This document shows positions 1 to 5,373 of a stretch of 6,076 nt of DNA, piece after piece (the stretch's first letter is position 1; each line of letters begins with the position of its first letter). The position numbers and the translations under genes were made by a program. The stretch comes from Tepidisphaeraceae bacterium (GTDB taxonomy: Bacteria; Planctomycetota; Phycisphaerae; Tepidisphaerales; Tepidisphaeraceae): the NCBI GenBank assembly GCA_025450555.1, contig JANWHF010000018.1, positions 1 to 6,076 on the forward strand, read 5' to 3'. The notes below the pieces were generated by a model. The model made no database searches, was not told the DNA's origin, and saw only the letters and a list, made by a program, of their open reading frames with translations.

Positions 1-505
1 CTTCGTGCCACTCGGCTGTACCAATGTCGATCTGATGCCGCGGCAACCCCACCAGCGCTCCGCTGGGGCAGCGGTGCATGCATTCCAGATTTTCGCACAT
101 CACGCAGGATTGCGATTCGATGTCGATATATGGCGCGCCGGCCCCGTTGATTCCCGATGGATCGAGAATGATCGCCTGAACCGGGCAAACGCGAACGCAT
201 TCGCTGCATCGGCTGCATGTCTCGAGAAATTGCTGCTCAGGCAGCGCGCCGGGCGGCCGAACCCAATGCTGATCGGCAGGGGCCTGCGGAGATTCCTCAA
301 CTTCTTCTGAGGAACTACGAGCGACCGAATTGCTTGCAGGCCGGATCTCCGGCATGCGCGGCTTGGGAGCCGGCGGCTCATCCAGTTTCCCAAGCTCGTT
401 GGCGATCGCCTCCAGCGGCTTCACCGCGCGCGCCAAAGGCTTGAGCAGCTCCGAAAGCCCGCTCCGGAAAAATCGCCTGCGATCGATCGGCTTATCGTCG
501 GCCAT
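1..505 (-). CDS. 4Fe-4S dicluster ferredoxin-like protein (C-terminus outside window)
   Basis: An open frame reads from ATG at 505 down to the left edge: 168 residues, no stop, so the C-terminus is missing. Two [4Fe-4S]-type cysteine clusters are visible. The first is Cys97, 100, 103 and 107 followed by Pro (CxxCxxCxxxCP). The second is Cys134, 137, 142 and 146 followed by Pro (CxxCxxxxCxxxCP), in which the wider second spacing resembles NapG/MauM-type ferredoxins. This suggests an electron carrier or an electron-transfer subunit. The N-terminus has a twin-arginine-like DRRRFFRSG (residues 8-16), but no hydrophobic stretch follows, so Tat export is doubtful. Residues about 40-90 are a Pro/Ser/Glu-rich linker. 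The gene begins 57 bases after the lipoprotein gene on the same strand, so co-transcription is possible. A purine run AAGGGG lies roughly 14 bases upstream of the ATG, which is a poor ribosome site. The redox partner is unknown. Confidence 0.85.
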   Translation of the reverse strand, partial: MADDKPIDRRRFFRSGLSELLKPLARAVKPLEAIANELGKLDEPPAPKPRMPEIRPASNSVARSSSEEVEESPQAPADQHWVRPPGALPEQQFLETCSRCSECVRVCPVQAIILDPSGINGAGAPYIDIESQSCVMCENLECMHRCPSGALVGLPRHQIDIGTAEWHE

Positions 506-562
506 GCAGAACTTCTACCCCTTCATTGGAACGATTGTTGGCTGCCGCGGTTCGTTACATCT

Positions 563-1252
563 TTATCGGGGTTGCGTCGCCGCACGCCCGGCCGGCGGCA
601 CATTCACTTCGATTCCCTTTTCCACCGCGAAGGAAGCATGCGTCAGTTCATCGGTAAATGTGACCTTCAAAGTCAGGTAGCGGTGAACGGGAATCTTCTG
701 CCACGGGCAGGTCAGCTCGTAGGAAGCCTCCAGCAGCAACGAATGCCACATGCTCTTGTTGGCCGGCGTGGGAAATTCCCATCGGCCGATACGGTTGTCG
801 CCTTGAAGCGCCAGATCAAATGCCTCGACGACAAACGAACCGGCCGCCTGGATGACGGTTCCATTTTCATCCATGGGGCTGACGTAGGCTTTGATCCCCT
901 CGTCACCAGGCTTGTTGGGATCCAGATCCGCGCCGCCGGTCAGGCGGGCGAATTTGATCCCGTATGCTACGTAAAGTTTTTTCAGCTCGTCAGGAGGAAG
1001 CGTTGGGATCGTGGGCCGCGACGACTGCAACCCCTGAATCATGTTCTGGCTGGCCGCGTTCTTCAGCGTCAGCGAATTCACCTGATCCTGAAGCGATTGA
1101 ACCTGCTTGCGCAGTTGGATGTTGGACTGGTTGGGCGAGCCGCAGCCCGCTAACGCACCGGTCAAGATTAGGAGAAGGACAGAGGGTGAACGACGCCTTG
1201 GCGCTCGAGGAGCGAGTGTTTTGACATTCGATGGTTCCAGCTCGCTGGTCAT
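563..1252 (-). CDS. putative coiled-coil lipoprotein, function unknown
   Basis: A 229-residue protein. An Arg-rich n-region (residues 16-21) is followed by a hydrophobic segment (25-35) and a lipobox Leu34-Ala35-Gly36-Cys37, indicating signal peptidase II cleavage and lipidation at Cys37. Residues about 44-78 have heptad-spaced hydrophobics (Leu47, Val51, Leu54, Val58, Leu61) and read as a short coiled coil. A Pro-rich hinge (80-88) leads to a C-terminal domain (about 89-220) rich in alternating hydrophobic residues, probably a beta sandwich, which I do not recognise. The n-region of about 22 residues is long for a lipoprotein. No ATG, GTG or TTG codon lies between residue 1 and the lipobox, so the ATG at 1252 is the likely start, though no good Shine-Dalgarno precedes it. 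It is expected to be membrane-anchored on the periplasmic side. A scaffold or envelope role is only a guess. Confidence 0.8.
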   Translation of the reverse strand: MTSELEPSNVKTLAPRAPRRRSPSVLLLILTGALAGCGSPNQSNIQLRKQVQSLQDQVNSLTLKNAASQNMIQGLQSSRPTIPTLPPDELKKLYVAYGIKFARLTGGADLDPNKPGDEGIKAYVSPMDENGTVIQAAGSFVVEAFDLALQGDNRIGRWEFPTPANKSMWHSLLLEASYELTCPWQKIPVHRYLTLKVTFTDELTHASFAVEKGIEVNVPPAGRAATQPR

Positions 1253-1291
1253 GCAATACCGCTTGAAGTGCAGAGCACATTCGCCAGCCTA

Positions 1292-1367
1292 GTTTAGCCG
1301 CGACGCGACAGTGGAGCGCTTTCTGCGAGCTTCGGAAAAGCGCTCCGCTACCGCGTCGCGGCTAAAC
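1292..1367. repeat. large imperfect palindrome (REP/MITE-like)
   Basis: A 76-base inverted repeat. The outer arms 1292-1307 and 1352-1367 are perfect 16-base complements beginning GTTTAGCCGCGACGCG. The inner arms 1313-1322 and 1337-1346 (GGAGCGCTTT and complement) are perfect over 10 bases. Five-base spacers (1308-1312 and 1347-1351) pair only partly, and the loop is 14 bases. It lies between the stop of the downstream clpP and the lipoprotein start. No T-run follows it on the minus strand, so it is not a standard intrinsic terminator, although such a stem could still stop or stabilise clpP mRNA. A dispersed REP-like element is the best reading. Confidence 0.85.
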
Positions 1368-1429
1368 GTGGCTACTCACACGACTCGTCTATTCGTGCCC
1401 TTTCGCGCCATGCACCATTCTATGTAGCG

Positions 1430-2074
1430 CTATTTATCATCATCGCTGTCAATCGGTCGCGCTCGAACCGGCACTTCCGGCGCGCGATCCAGCACGCGAT
1501 CCGCGCAACCATATTCCACCGACTCCTCGGCGAACAGCCACTTGTTTCGATCGAAATCGCGGTGGATCGTCTCGGCCGGCTTACCCGTGTACTCGGCCAT
1601 CAGCTTATAGAGCCGATCGCGCAGACGAAGCATGTGGGCCGCTTCGATGCCCAGATCGGTCGCCGGGCCTTGCAGAACTCCGCCGATCAGAGGCTGGTGC
1701 AGCATCACCTGCGAATTGGGCAGCACGCTTCGCTTGCCCTTGGATCCTGCAGCGAGCAGACACGCGCCCATGCTGGCGGCCATGCCGATGCAGGTCGTCG
1801 CGACATCGCAGCGCAGGAACTTCATCGTGTCGATGATGCCCAAACCTGCCGAGACGCTTCCGCCCGGCGAGTTGATGTAAAACTGAATGTCGCTTTTGGG
1901 ATCATCGTTGGAGAGAAACAGCATCTGCGCGATGATCGTGTTTGACGACTCATCGGTGACCGGCCCGGTCAGCATGATGATGCGGTCCTTGAGCAGGCGG
2001 GAATAAATGTCATAAGCCCGCTCGCCGCGGCCTGACTTTTCGATCACGATCGGAACGAGTTGGTCGAGCGCCAT
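1430..2074 (-). CDS. clpP: ATP-dependent Clp protease proteolytic subunit, Asn-triad variant
   Basis: A 214-residue ClpP (S14 serine peptidase), of usual length. The N-terminus (LVPIVIEKSGRGERAYDIYS) matches the conserved axial-loop and first-helix region that contacts the Clp ATPase, and the SPGG oxyanion motif is at 69-72. Catalytic Ser101 sits in GMAASMGA and His126 in MLHQP. The position matching E. coli Asp171 is Asn177 (in DFDRNKWL, codon AAC), so the classical triad is Ser-His-Asn. Listeria ClpP1 is a known case of Asn at this place. The C-terminal tail (about 196-214) is acidic and charged. It starts 54 bases after the other clpP stops, so they are very likely one operon and may form mixed heptamers or stacked unlike rings. 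The start matches family length; upstream there is only a purine-rich GAAAGAAAA. Confidence 0.96.
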   Translation of the reverse strand: MALDQLVPIVIEKSGRGERAYDIYSRLLKDRIIMLTGPVTDESSNTIIAQMLFLSNDDPKSDIQFYINSPGGSVSAGLGIIDTMKFLRCDVATTCIGMAASMGACLLAAGSKGKRSVLPNSQVMLHQPLIGGVLQGPATDLGIEAAHMLRLRDRLYKLMAEYTGKPAETIHRDFDRNKWLFAEESVEYGCADRVLDRAPEVPVRARPIDSDDDK

Positions 2075-2128
2075 GATGGTTTTCTTTCGGTAATCGCTTC
2101 GAAAGCGGAAAATCTAAAAGCAGCGCGC

Positions 2129-2911
2129 TTACTTAGGCTTATTCGCGTCGGCCGCCTGCTCGGCGATCTGCGCCGCCGACTCTTCGCCGATCACTTCATC
2201 GCAGATGCCGTAGGCCACCGCCTGCTGGGCATCGAAGAAGCGGTCGCGCTCGCTGTCTTCCTTGACCCGCTCGAACGTCTGGCCGCAGCATTTGGCCATG
2301 ACGCTGATCAGGTTGTTCTTGGTTTTGAGGATTTCCTCGGCCTGGATCTGGATGTCGGCCGTCTGTCCATACACGCCGCCGAACGGCTGGTGAATCATCA
2401 CCTTGGCGTTGGGCAGGATGAAGCGCTTGCTCTTCTTGCCGGCCATGAAGACCACCGCGCCGCCGCTCTCGGCCCGGCCGATGCAGTAGGTGGCGATGTC
2501 ACACGTGATGAAACGCATGATGTCATAGATGGCCAGCGTGTCATCCACGACGCCGCCGGGGCTGTTGATGTAGAGGTTGATGTCCTGGTCGCGCTTCACG
2601 CTTTGCAGGTAAAGCATCTGCATGATGCAGCGCGAGGCGCTGACGTGATTGATTTCGCCGACGAGGAAGACGACCCGGTTTTCGAGCAGCATTTCCTCGA
2701 GGGTCATCTCGCGATAGCGGTTGTAGCCGGGCCCGCTGGGGCCGGGCATGGCAACGGGCATCGCCACGGGGCCTGCGGGTGGCTTGGCACTGAATCCGCC
2801 GCTGCCCCAATAGAGGCTCGGGCCATTCGACTGCGATGCCGACGGCTGCGCGCCATACTCCATTGTGCGGGCGAGGAGGCGTGGATCGACGCCCTTAAAG
2901 TCCATTTTCAT
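2129..2911 (-). CDS. clpP: ATP-dependent Clp protease proteolytic subunit with N-terminal extension
   Basis: A 260-residue ClpP, about 55-65 residues longer than usual. Residues 1-65 are a Gly/Pro/Ser/Met-rich extension of low complexity. The ClpP fold begins near residue 66, but the usual GERxxDIYSRLL region is replaced by YREMTLEEMLLENRVVFL (66-83), so a normal axial loop is not evident. The triad is complete: Ser149 (in GRAESGGA), His174 (in MIHQP) and Asp223 (in ERDRFF). SPGG is at 117-120. Next to the nucleophile, the common AASMGA is changed to AESGGA. A good AGGAG lies 4 bases before the chosen ATG; a second ATG two codons later (10-base spacing) is possible. It is the first gene of the clpP pair and has its own likely promoter. 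No trigger factor or clpX gene is visible nearby. Confidence 0.96.
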   Translation of the reverse strand: MKMDFKGVDPRLLARTMEYGAQPSASQSNGPSLYWGSGGFSAKPPAGPVAMPVAMPGPSGPGYNRYREMTLEEMLLENRVVFLVGEINHVSASRCIMQMLYLQSVKRDQDINLYINSPGGVVDDTLAIYDIMRFITCDIATYCIGRAESGGAVVFMAGKKSKRFILPNAKVMIHQPFGGVYGQTADIQIQAEEILKTKNNLISVMAKCCGQTFERVKEDSERDRFFDAQQAVAYGICDEVIGEESAAQIAEQAADANKPK

Positions 2912-2915
2912 GTAT

Positions 2916-2920
2916 CTCCT
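2916..2920 (-). promoter_or_regulatory. ribosome binding site of the first clpP
   Basis: On the minus strand AGGAG stands 4 bases before the ATG at 2911 and 10 bases before the ATG at 2905. It is the best Shine-Dalgarno on the minus strand here and supports the long N-terminal extension being translated. Confidence 0.7.
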
Positions 2921-2935
2921 GTTGTGCGGGCGCCG

Positions 2936-2964
2936 ATGGTATGCGCGGGATTACAGAGCGTCAA
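2936..2964 (-). promoter_or_regulatory. sigma70-like promoter of the clpP pair
   Basis: Reading the minus strand, TTGACG (2964-2959, five of six to TTGACA) is followed after exactly 17 bases by TACCAT (2941-2936, four of six to TATAAT). The start of transcription would be near 2929, giving a leader of about 18 bases that contains the AGGAG site. Spacing and placement are good; the -10 match is only fair. Confidence 0.5.
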
Positions 2965-2972
2965 ACGACGCT
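2957..2972. promoter_or_regulatory. short palindrome over the clpP -35 box
   Basis: AGCGTC and GACGCT form perfect 6-base arms around a 4-base centre (AAAC on the plus strand). The element overlaps the whole proposed -35 hexamer, where a repressor site would be expected. No known regulator consensus is recognised, and a 6-base match can arise by chance. Confidence 0.35.
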
Positions 2973-3034
2973 GAAGCGGCACGATGCATGCAATCGGAAT
3001 CGCTTTTTAGTTCAGCACTTCTGATGCACTTTAA

Positions 3035-3126
3035 GCGCCAAGACCGCCAAGGAGGCCAAGAACGCCAAGAAGAGAATTCAAAAATGATTTTCTTGGCGTT
3101 CTTGGCACCCTTGGCGTCCTTGGCGC
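3035..3126. repeat. hairpin of 9-base GCCAAG units
   Basis: The left arm 3035-3073 has GCCAAG four times at an exact 9-base period (3037, 3046, 3055, 3064). The right arm 3088-3126 has the complement CTTGGC four times at the same period (3092, 3101, 3110, 3119). Arms match at 34 of 39 positions around a 14-base loop. This GCCAAGnnc type of extragenic repeat is familiar from environmental bacterial genomes and often yields false reading frames with KDAK/KNAK peptides. It lies after the SDR gene and before the clpP promoter, with no T-run, so it may insulate the two units but is not a clear terminator. Confidence 0.85.
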
Positions 3127-3174
3127 AAAAGATCGGCTTCCCTCGCATCGGCACGCACTTCAGCAAAACTTGGC

Positions 3175-3198
3175 CTCCGTGTCTCCGTGCCTCCGTGG
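3175..3198. repeat. three tandem 8-base CTCCGTGN units
   Basis: CTCCGTGT, CTCCGTGC and CTCCGTGG follow each other without gaps, ending 9 bases before the SDR stop codon. On the other strand this is the CACGGAG-type repeat found scattered between genes in several environmental phyla. It sits close to the GCCAAG hairpin, so the spacer is a composite of two repeat types. No coding role is supported. Confidence 0.75.
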
Positions 3199-3207
3199 TG
3201 ACTCGAC

Positions 3208-3978
3208 TCACTTCACGCTCAAGCCGCCATCGACGAACAGCGTCTGTCCGGTAATGTATTGCCCCGCGTCGCTGCACAGCAGAACCGCCGCGCCCCCGCA
3301 ATCCTCCGGCCGGCCGATCCATCCCAGCGGCACATAATCTTTCCCCTTCTGCTCCATCTCGGCTTTGCTCTTCCAGTCAAAGCGGTTTCGCCAAGTGTCG
3401 AAGTAGCCCGGACAGATCAGGTTTACTGTAATGCGGTCCGGTGCAAGATCGCGTGCCAGCGCGCGGGTCATCGTGTGCAGCGCCGACTTGGTCAGGCTGT
3501 AACCGAGCATCTTCGGATTCCCCTTGATCTGCTGGATCGAGCCGATGTTGAGAATGCGTCCCCACTTTTGTGGCTTAAAATGCTTCACCGCCTGCTGGCA
3601 CAACAGGATCGGCACCACGATATTCGCCCGATACTGCGCTTCGATTTCCTCAGCGCTCTGCTCCGTCCAATGCACCGTCGATTGAATCGCTGCATTGTTC
3701 ACCAGGATATCCAGCCGGCCGAGCTGCGCGACGGTCGCGTCGACCATCTCCTTCGCTGATGTAATTTGTGTGATATCTCCGCGGATTGCGATGGCTTTCC
3801 CACCCTGGGCCTCGATGCGCGCCGCCTCCTGCCGCGCCACATCCAGATCGACATCCGCCAATGCCACCGCGCAGCCGACGGAGGCCAAAGCCCGCGCAAT
3901 CCCCAGCCCGATGCCGCGGCCCGAGCCGGTGATCAACGCGGTCTTGCCATCTAATCTAAAATTAGGCTGGTCTTGCAT
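3208..3978 (-). CDS. short-chain dehydrogenase/reductase (SDR)
   Basis: A 256-residue classical SDR with a Rossmann fold. The cofactor loop TGSGRGIG is at 17-24 and NNAA at 94-97. The catalytic set is Asn119, Ser147 (in NIGS), Tyr160 and Lys164 (YSLTK), with CPG at 189-191 and the family end FVDGG at 248-252. Asp42 at the end of the second beta strand suggests NAD(H) rather than NADP(H). It should be a cytosolic oxidoreductase of the FabG/gluconate 5-dehydrogenase type, substrate not predictable. An ATG at 4029 would add 17 residues (rich in Cys and Ser) that do not look like SDR sequence, so the ATG at 3978 is preferred; neither has a good ribosome site. It is divergent from the small gene at 4064 and separated from clpP by repeats, so it is probably its own unit. 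Confidence 0.93.
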   Translation of the reverse strand: MQDQPNFRLDGKTALITGSGRGIGLGIARALASVGCAVALADVDLDVARQEAARIEAQGGKAIAIRGDITQITSAKEMVDATVAQLGRLDILVNNAAIQSTVHWTEQSAEEIEAQYRANIVVPILLCQQAVKHFKPQKWGRILNIGSIQQIKGNPKMLGYSLTKSALHTMTRALARDLAPDRITVNLICPGYFDTWRNRFDWKSKAEMEQKGKDYVPLGWIGRPEDCGGAAVLLCSDAGQYITGQTLFVDGGLSVK

Positions 3979-4052
3979 GACTGCATTTTTGCGAATGTTG
4001 GCTGAAGAAAGCAAACAGCACGGGTCCATATGTAATCAAACCGTGATTCACT

Positions 4053-4057
4053 GAGGA
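4053..4057 (+). promoter_or_regulatory. ribosome binding site of the small gene
   Basis: GAGGA lies 6 bases before the ATG at 4064, an ideal distance. Together with a reading frame of natural composition this supports the small gene being translated. Confidence 0.6.
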
Positions 4058-4063
4058 TCTGCG

Positions 4064-4300
4064 ATGAATAGGCAAGAGTTAGCAGAGGTTCTGAGGGCGG
4101 AGCGTATTCAGAAAGACGCGTACGATCTGGAGGGTGGCCACCTGCCCGAGACTTATACACTCGGCGGTGCCAACGGCGCATGGTTCGTCTACTACAGTGA
4201 GCGAGGATCGGAATCAGGCAGAAAAGATTTCAGCATCGAGTCCGAGGCGTGTGAATACTTCCTGAAGCTCATTCGAAGCGACCCGACAACGCGAATGTAG
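4064..4300 (+). CDS. small conserved-looking hypothetical protein (78 aa)
   Basis: A 78-residue soluble protein without signal peptide or membrane segment. It begins with a charged helix (about residues 2-17). A beta-rich centre follows, with LEGGHLPETYTL (22-33) and a striking WFVYYSERG (40-48) then SGRKDF (51-56). A final helix EACEYFLKLI (61-70) completes it. The layout of an aromatic beta hairpin and a helix resembles small stand-alone proteins sometimes found as immunity proteins of toxin systems, but no toxin gene lies beside it, and I cannot name a family with certainty. A good Shine-Dalgarno supports the start. It is divergent from the SDR gene and convergent with the DUF6445-like gene (48-base gap), so it is probably transcribed alone. 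Confidence 0.75.
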   Translation: MNRQELAEVLRAERIQKDAYDLEGGHLPETYTLGGANGAWFVYYSERGSESGRKDFSIESEACEYFLKLIRSDPTTRM

Positions 4301-4348
4301 ACGAACCCCTCTTGGCGATCCTCGGCAGAAAAGGCCCTTCCGAAAGAA

Positions 4349-5062
4349 TCACCCCGGATAGGTGATGAACGTATTAGCCGTCAGTCGCCCTTTCCGCGGA
4401 TCGGGACTGAAATTGGCGGTCGGGTTGAGGTTCTGGGAATGGAACACCCGGCTGCGATAAATCAGCACGCGGTTGAATTTGGAATCGAGGGCGGCGGTGC
4501 GCTCGAAGTGGCGATCGTCGCCGAGCGTAACGGGAGGCGGCAGGCCCGCCTTTAACTGGGCCTCGGCATCGGCGCTGATCATCTCTTTCACTTGCCGAAG
4601 TTGCTGATCGTCCACCGATTCATATCCCGTGGCGCGATGGCGGAAGAAAGCGGTGCCGCCGTGCGACTCATCACACAAATAATGCAACACTGCAAGTTGC
4701 AGCGGATTGGTGGTATCCGTATGCGGCCGGCGCTGCTGGGCGTTCATTCGGGTCGGGGGCAGTGTCACAATTCCAAAAAAGCTCTGCGCTCGCGCGGGGG
4801 CCTGGATGTTGAAGCCAAAGGTTTCATGCACCAGCGGCGCAACCGTGCGCATCATCGCGGCGGCATATTCGTTTGGAGCGGCGGCATTGAGCCCTGGGTA
4901 GTTGCTCTGCGCGGGCACAAAGCGCAGGCGCTCGACCGCGAGCCGAACGACCGATTCCGGATCGCGGAGGATTCCGTCAACGACGATGACCGGCTGCTGC
5001 TCGCGCCCGATGCGCTCGACTTTCACAACTGGTTTCTCGTTGGGCGCCAGATCGTAACTCAT
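4349..5062 (-). CDS. DUF6445-like protein, putative 2OG-Fe(II) oxygenase fold
   Basis: A 237-residue protein from the ATG at 5062. The run HGGTAFFRHRATGYESV (134-150), with HYL before it and RLTANTF near the end, is what I know from DUF6445 proteins, which often lie near tryptophan halogenase and TonB receptor genes; none are seen here. His114 and Asp116 (RPHTDTT), His208 (YRSRVFHSQN) and Arg226 (RKGRLTAN) are placed like the HxD...H...R iron and 2-oxoglutarate residues of dioxygenases, so a hydroxylase is inferred, substrate unknown. Upstream ATGs at 5176 and 5098 would add 38 or 12 residues without family character. The 5062 start is preferred on homology although its ribosome site is weak. 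It has no signal peptide and should be cytosolic. Confidence 0.85.
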   Translation of the reverse strand: MSYDLAPNEKPVVKVERIGREQQPVIVVDGILRDPESVVRLAVERLRFVPAQSNYPGLNAAAPNEYAAAMMRTVAPLVHETFGFNIQAPARAQSFFGIVTLPPTRMNAQQRRPHTDTTNPLQLAVLHYLCDESHGGTAFFRHRATGYESVDDQQLRQVKEMISADAEAQLKAGLPPPVTLGDDRHFERTAALDSKFNRVLIYRSRVFHSQNLNPTANFSPDPRKGRLTANTFITYPG

Positions 5063-5084
5063 GGCGGCAAGTGTATCGGGTGAA

Positions 5085-5090
5085 ATTAAA
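5085..5090 (-). promoter_or_regulatory. possible -10 box of the DUF6445-like gene
   Basis: TTTAAT on the minus strand matches TATAAT at five of six bases and would start transcription near 5078, about 15 bases before the ATG at 5062. That agrees with the short form of the protein. No convincing -35 is found at 16-19 bases, so the call is weak. Confidence 0.25.
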
Positions 5091-5201
5091 AGATGCATCA
5101 GGAAGGAGAAATGGAAACGAATCGAGTTAGACCCGCCCAGACTTCTTGGAGATTCCGAATTACATGGAGGTTGCATCCTTGCTGCCGGTAGCCGTGGACA
5201 C

Positions 5202-5268
5202 TCGCTTGCGCCTTCGCGAACGGACCAGCGATCGGATTCAGCGCGACCGGCCGCGAAGGCGCAAGCGA
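5202..5268. repeat. palindrome with perfect 17-base arms
   Basis: TCGCTTGCGCCTTCGCG at 5202-5218 is the exact complement of 5252-5268, around a 33-base centre that can extend the stem with further short pairings (5221-5223 with 5247-5249, and 5228-5229 with 5241-5242). It lies between two divergent gene starts, so it is not at a place where a terminator is expected. It fits a REP-like extragenic element, with a different sequence from the palindrome at 1292-1367. Confidence 0.8.
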
Positions 5269-5373
5269 CGTGGGCGGCGTGTACGGCGAAGTTGCGGCAA
5301 ACGGTTTTCGATCACATCGTGGCGCGACAGGTAAAGCTTTCGCGTCGCCAGCGCGCTCTGTAGACTAAAATTT

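Larger units (their letters stand above)
5063..5373. other. 311-base divergent spacer
   Basis: This lies between the start of the DUF6445-like gene (minus) and that of the TPR gene (plus). It holds the palindrome at 5202-5268 and weak -10-like sites at both ends: TTTAAT on the minus strand (5090-5085) and TAGACT on the plus strand (5361-5366). Short frames here have no family character and I see no RNA gene. Confidence 0.6.

Noticed and set aside
572..1153. Plus-strand frame of 193 codons opposite the lipoprotein gene
   Set aside because: The minus strand has a signal peptide, lipobox and heptad pattern; the plus-strand frame shows none of these.
1292..1367. Intrinsic terminator for the clpP operon
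   Set aside because: The stem is strong but no T-run follows on the minus strand, and the complex two-part stem fits a repeat element better.
2060..2974. Plus-strand frame of 304 codons opposite the first clpP
   Set aside because: It is the antisense of a clear ClpP, has no ribosome site or recognisable domain, and runs through the promoter region. High GC and codon bias explain its length.
3035..3198. CRISPR array
   Set aside because: The units are 8-9 bases in direct tandem without spacers, and the array is inverted in its two halves; no cas gene is present.
2951..3322. Minus-strand frame over the repeat spacer (KDAKGAKNAKK-type peptide)
   Set aside because: It is translation of the GCCAAG repeat hairpin and the CACGGAG repeat, and overlaps the end of the SDR gene in another frame. 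This is a known kind of false gene.
3979..4029. Longer N-terminus for the SDR from the ATG at 4029
   Set aside because: The added 17 residues lack SDR character and no ribosome site supports it; the ATG at 3978 gives the usual family length.
5061..5363. Plus-strand 100-codon frame in the divergent spacer
   Set aside because: It starts inside the opposite gene's start region, runs through the palindrome and has no family character.
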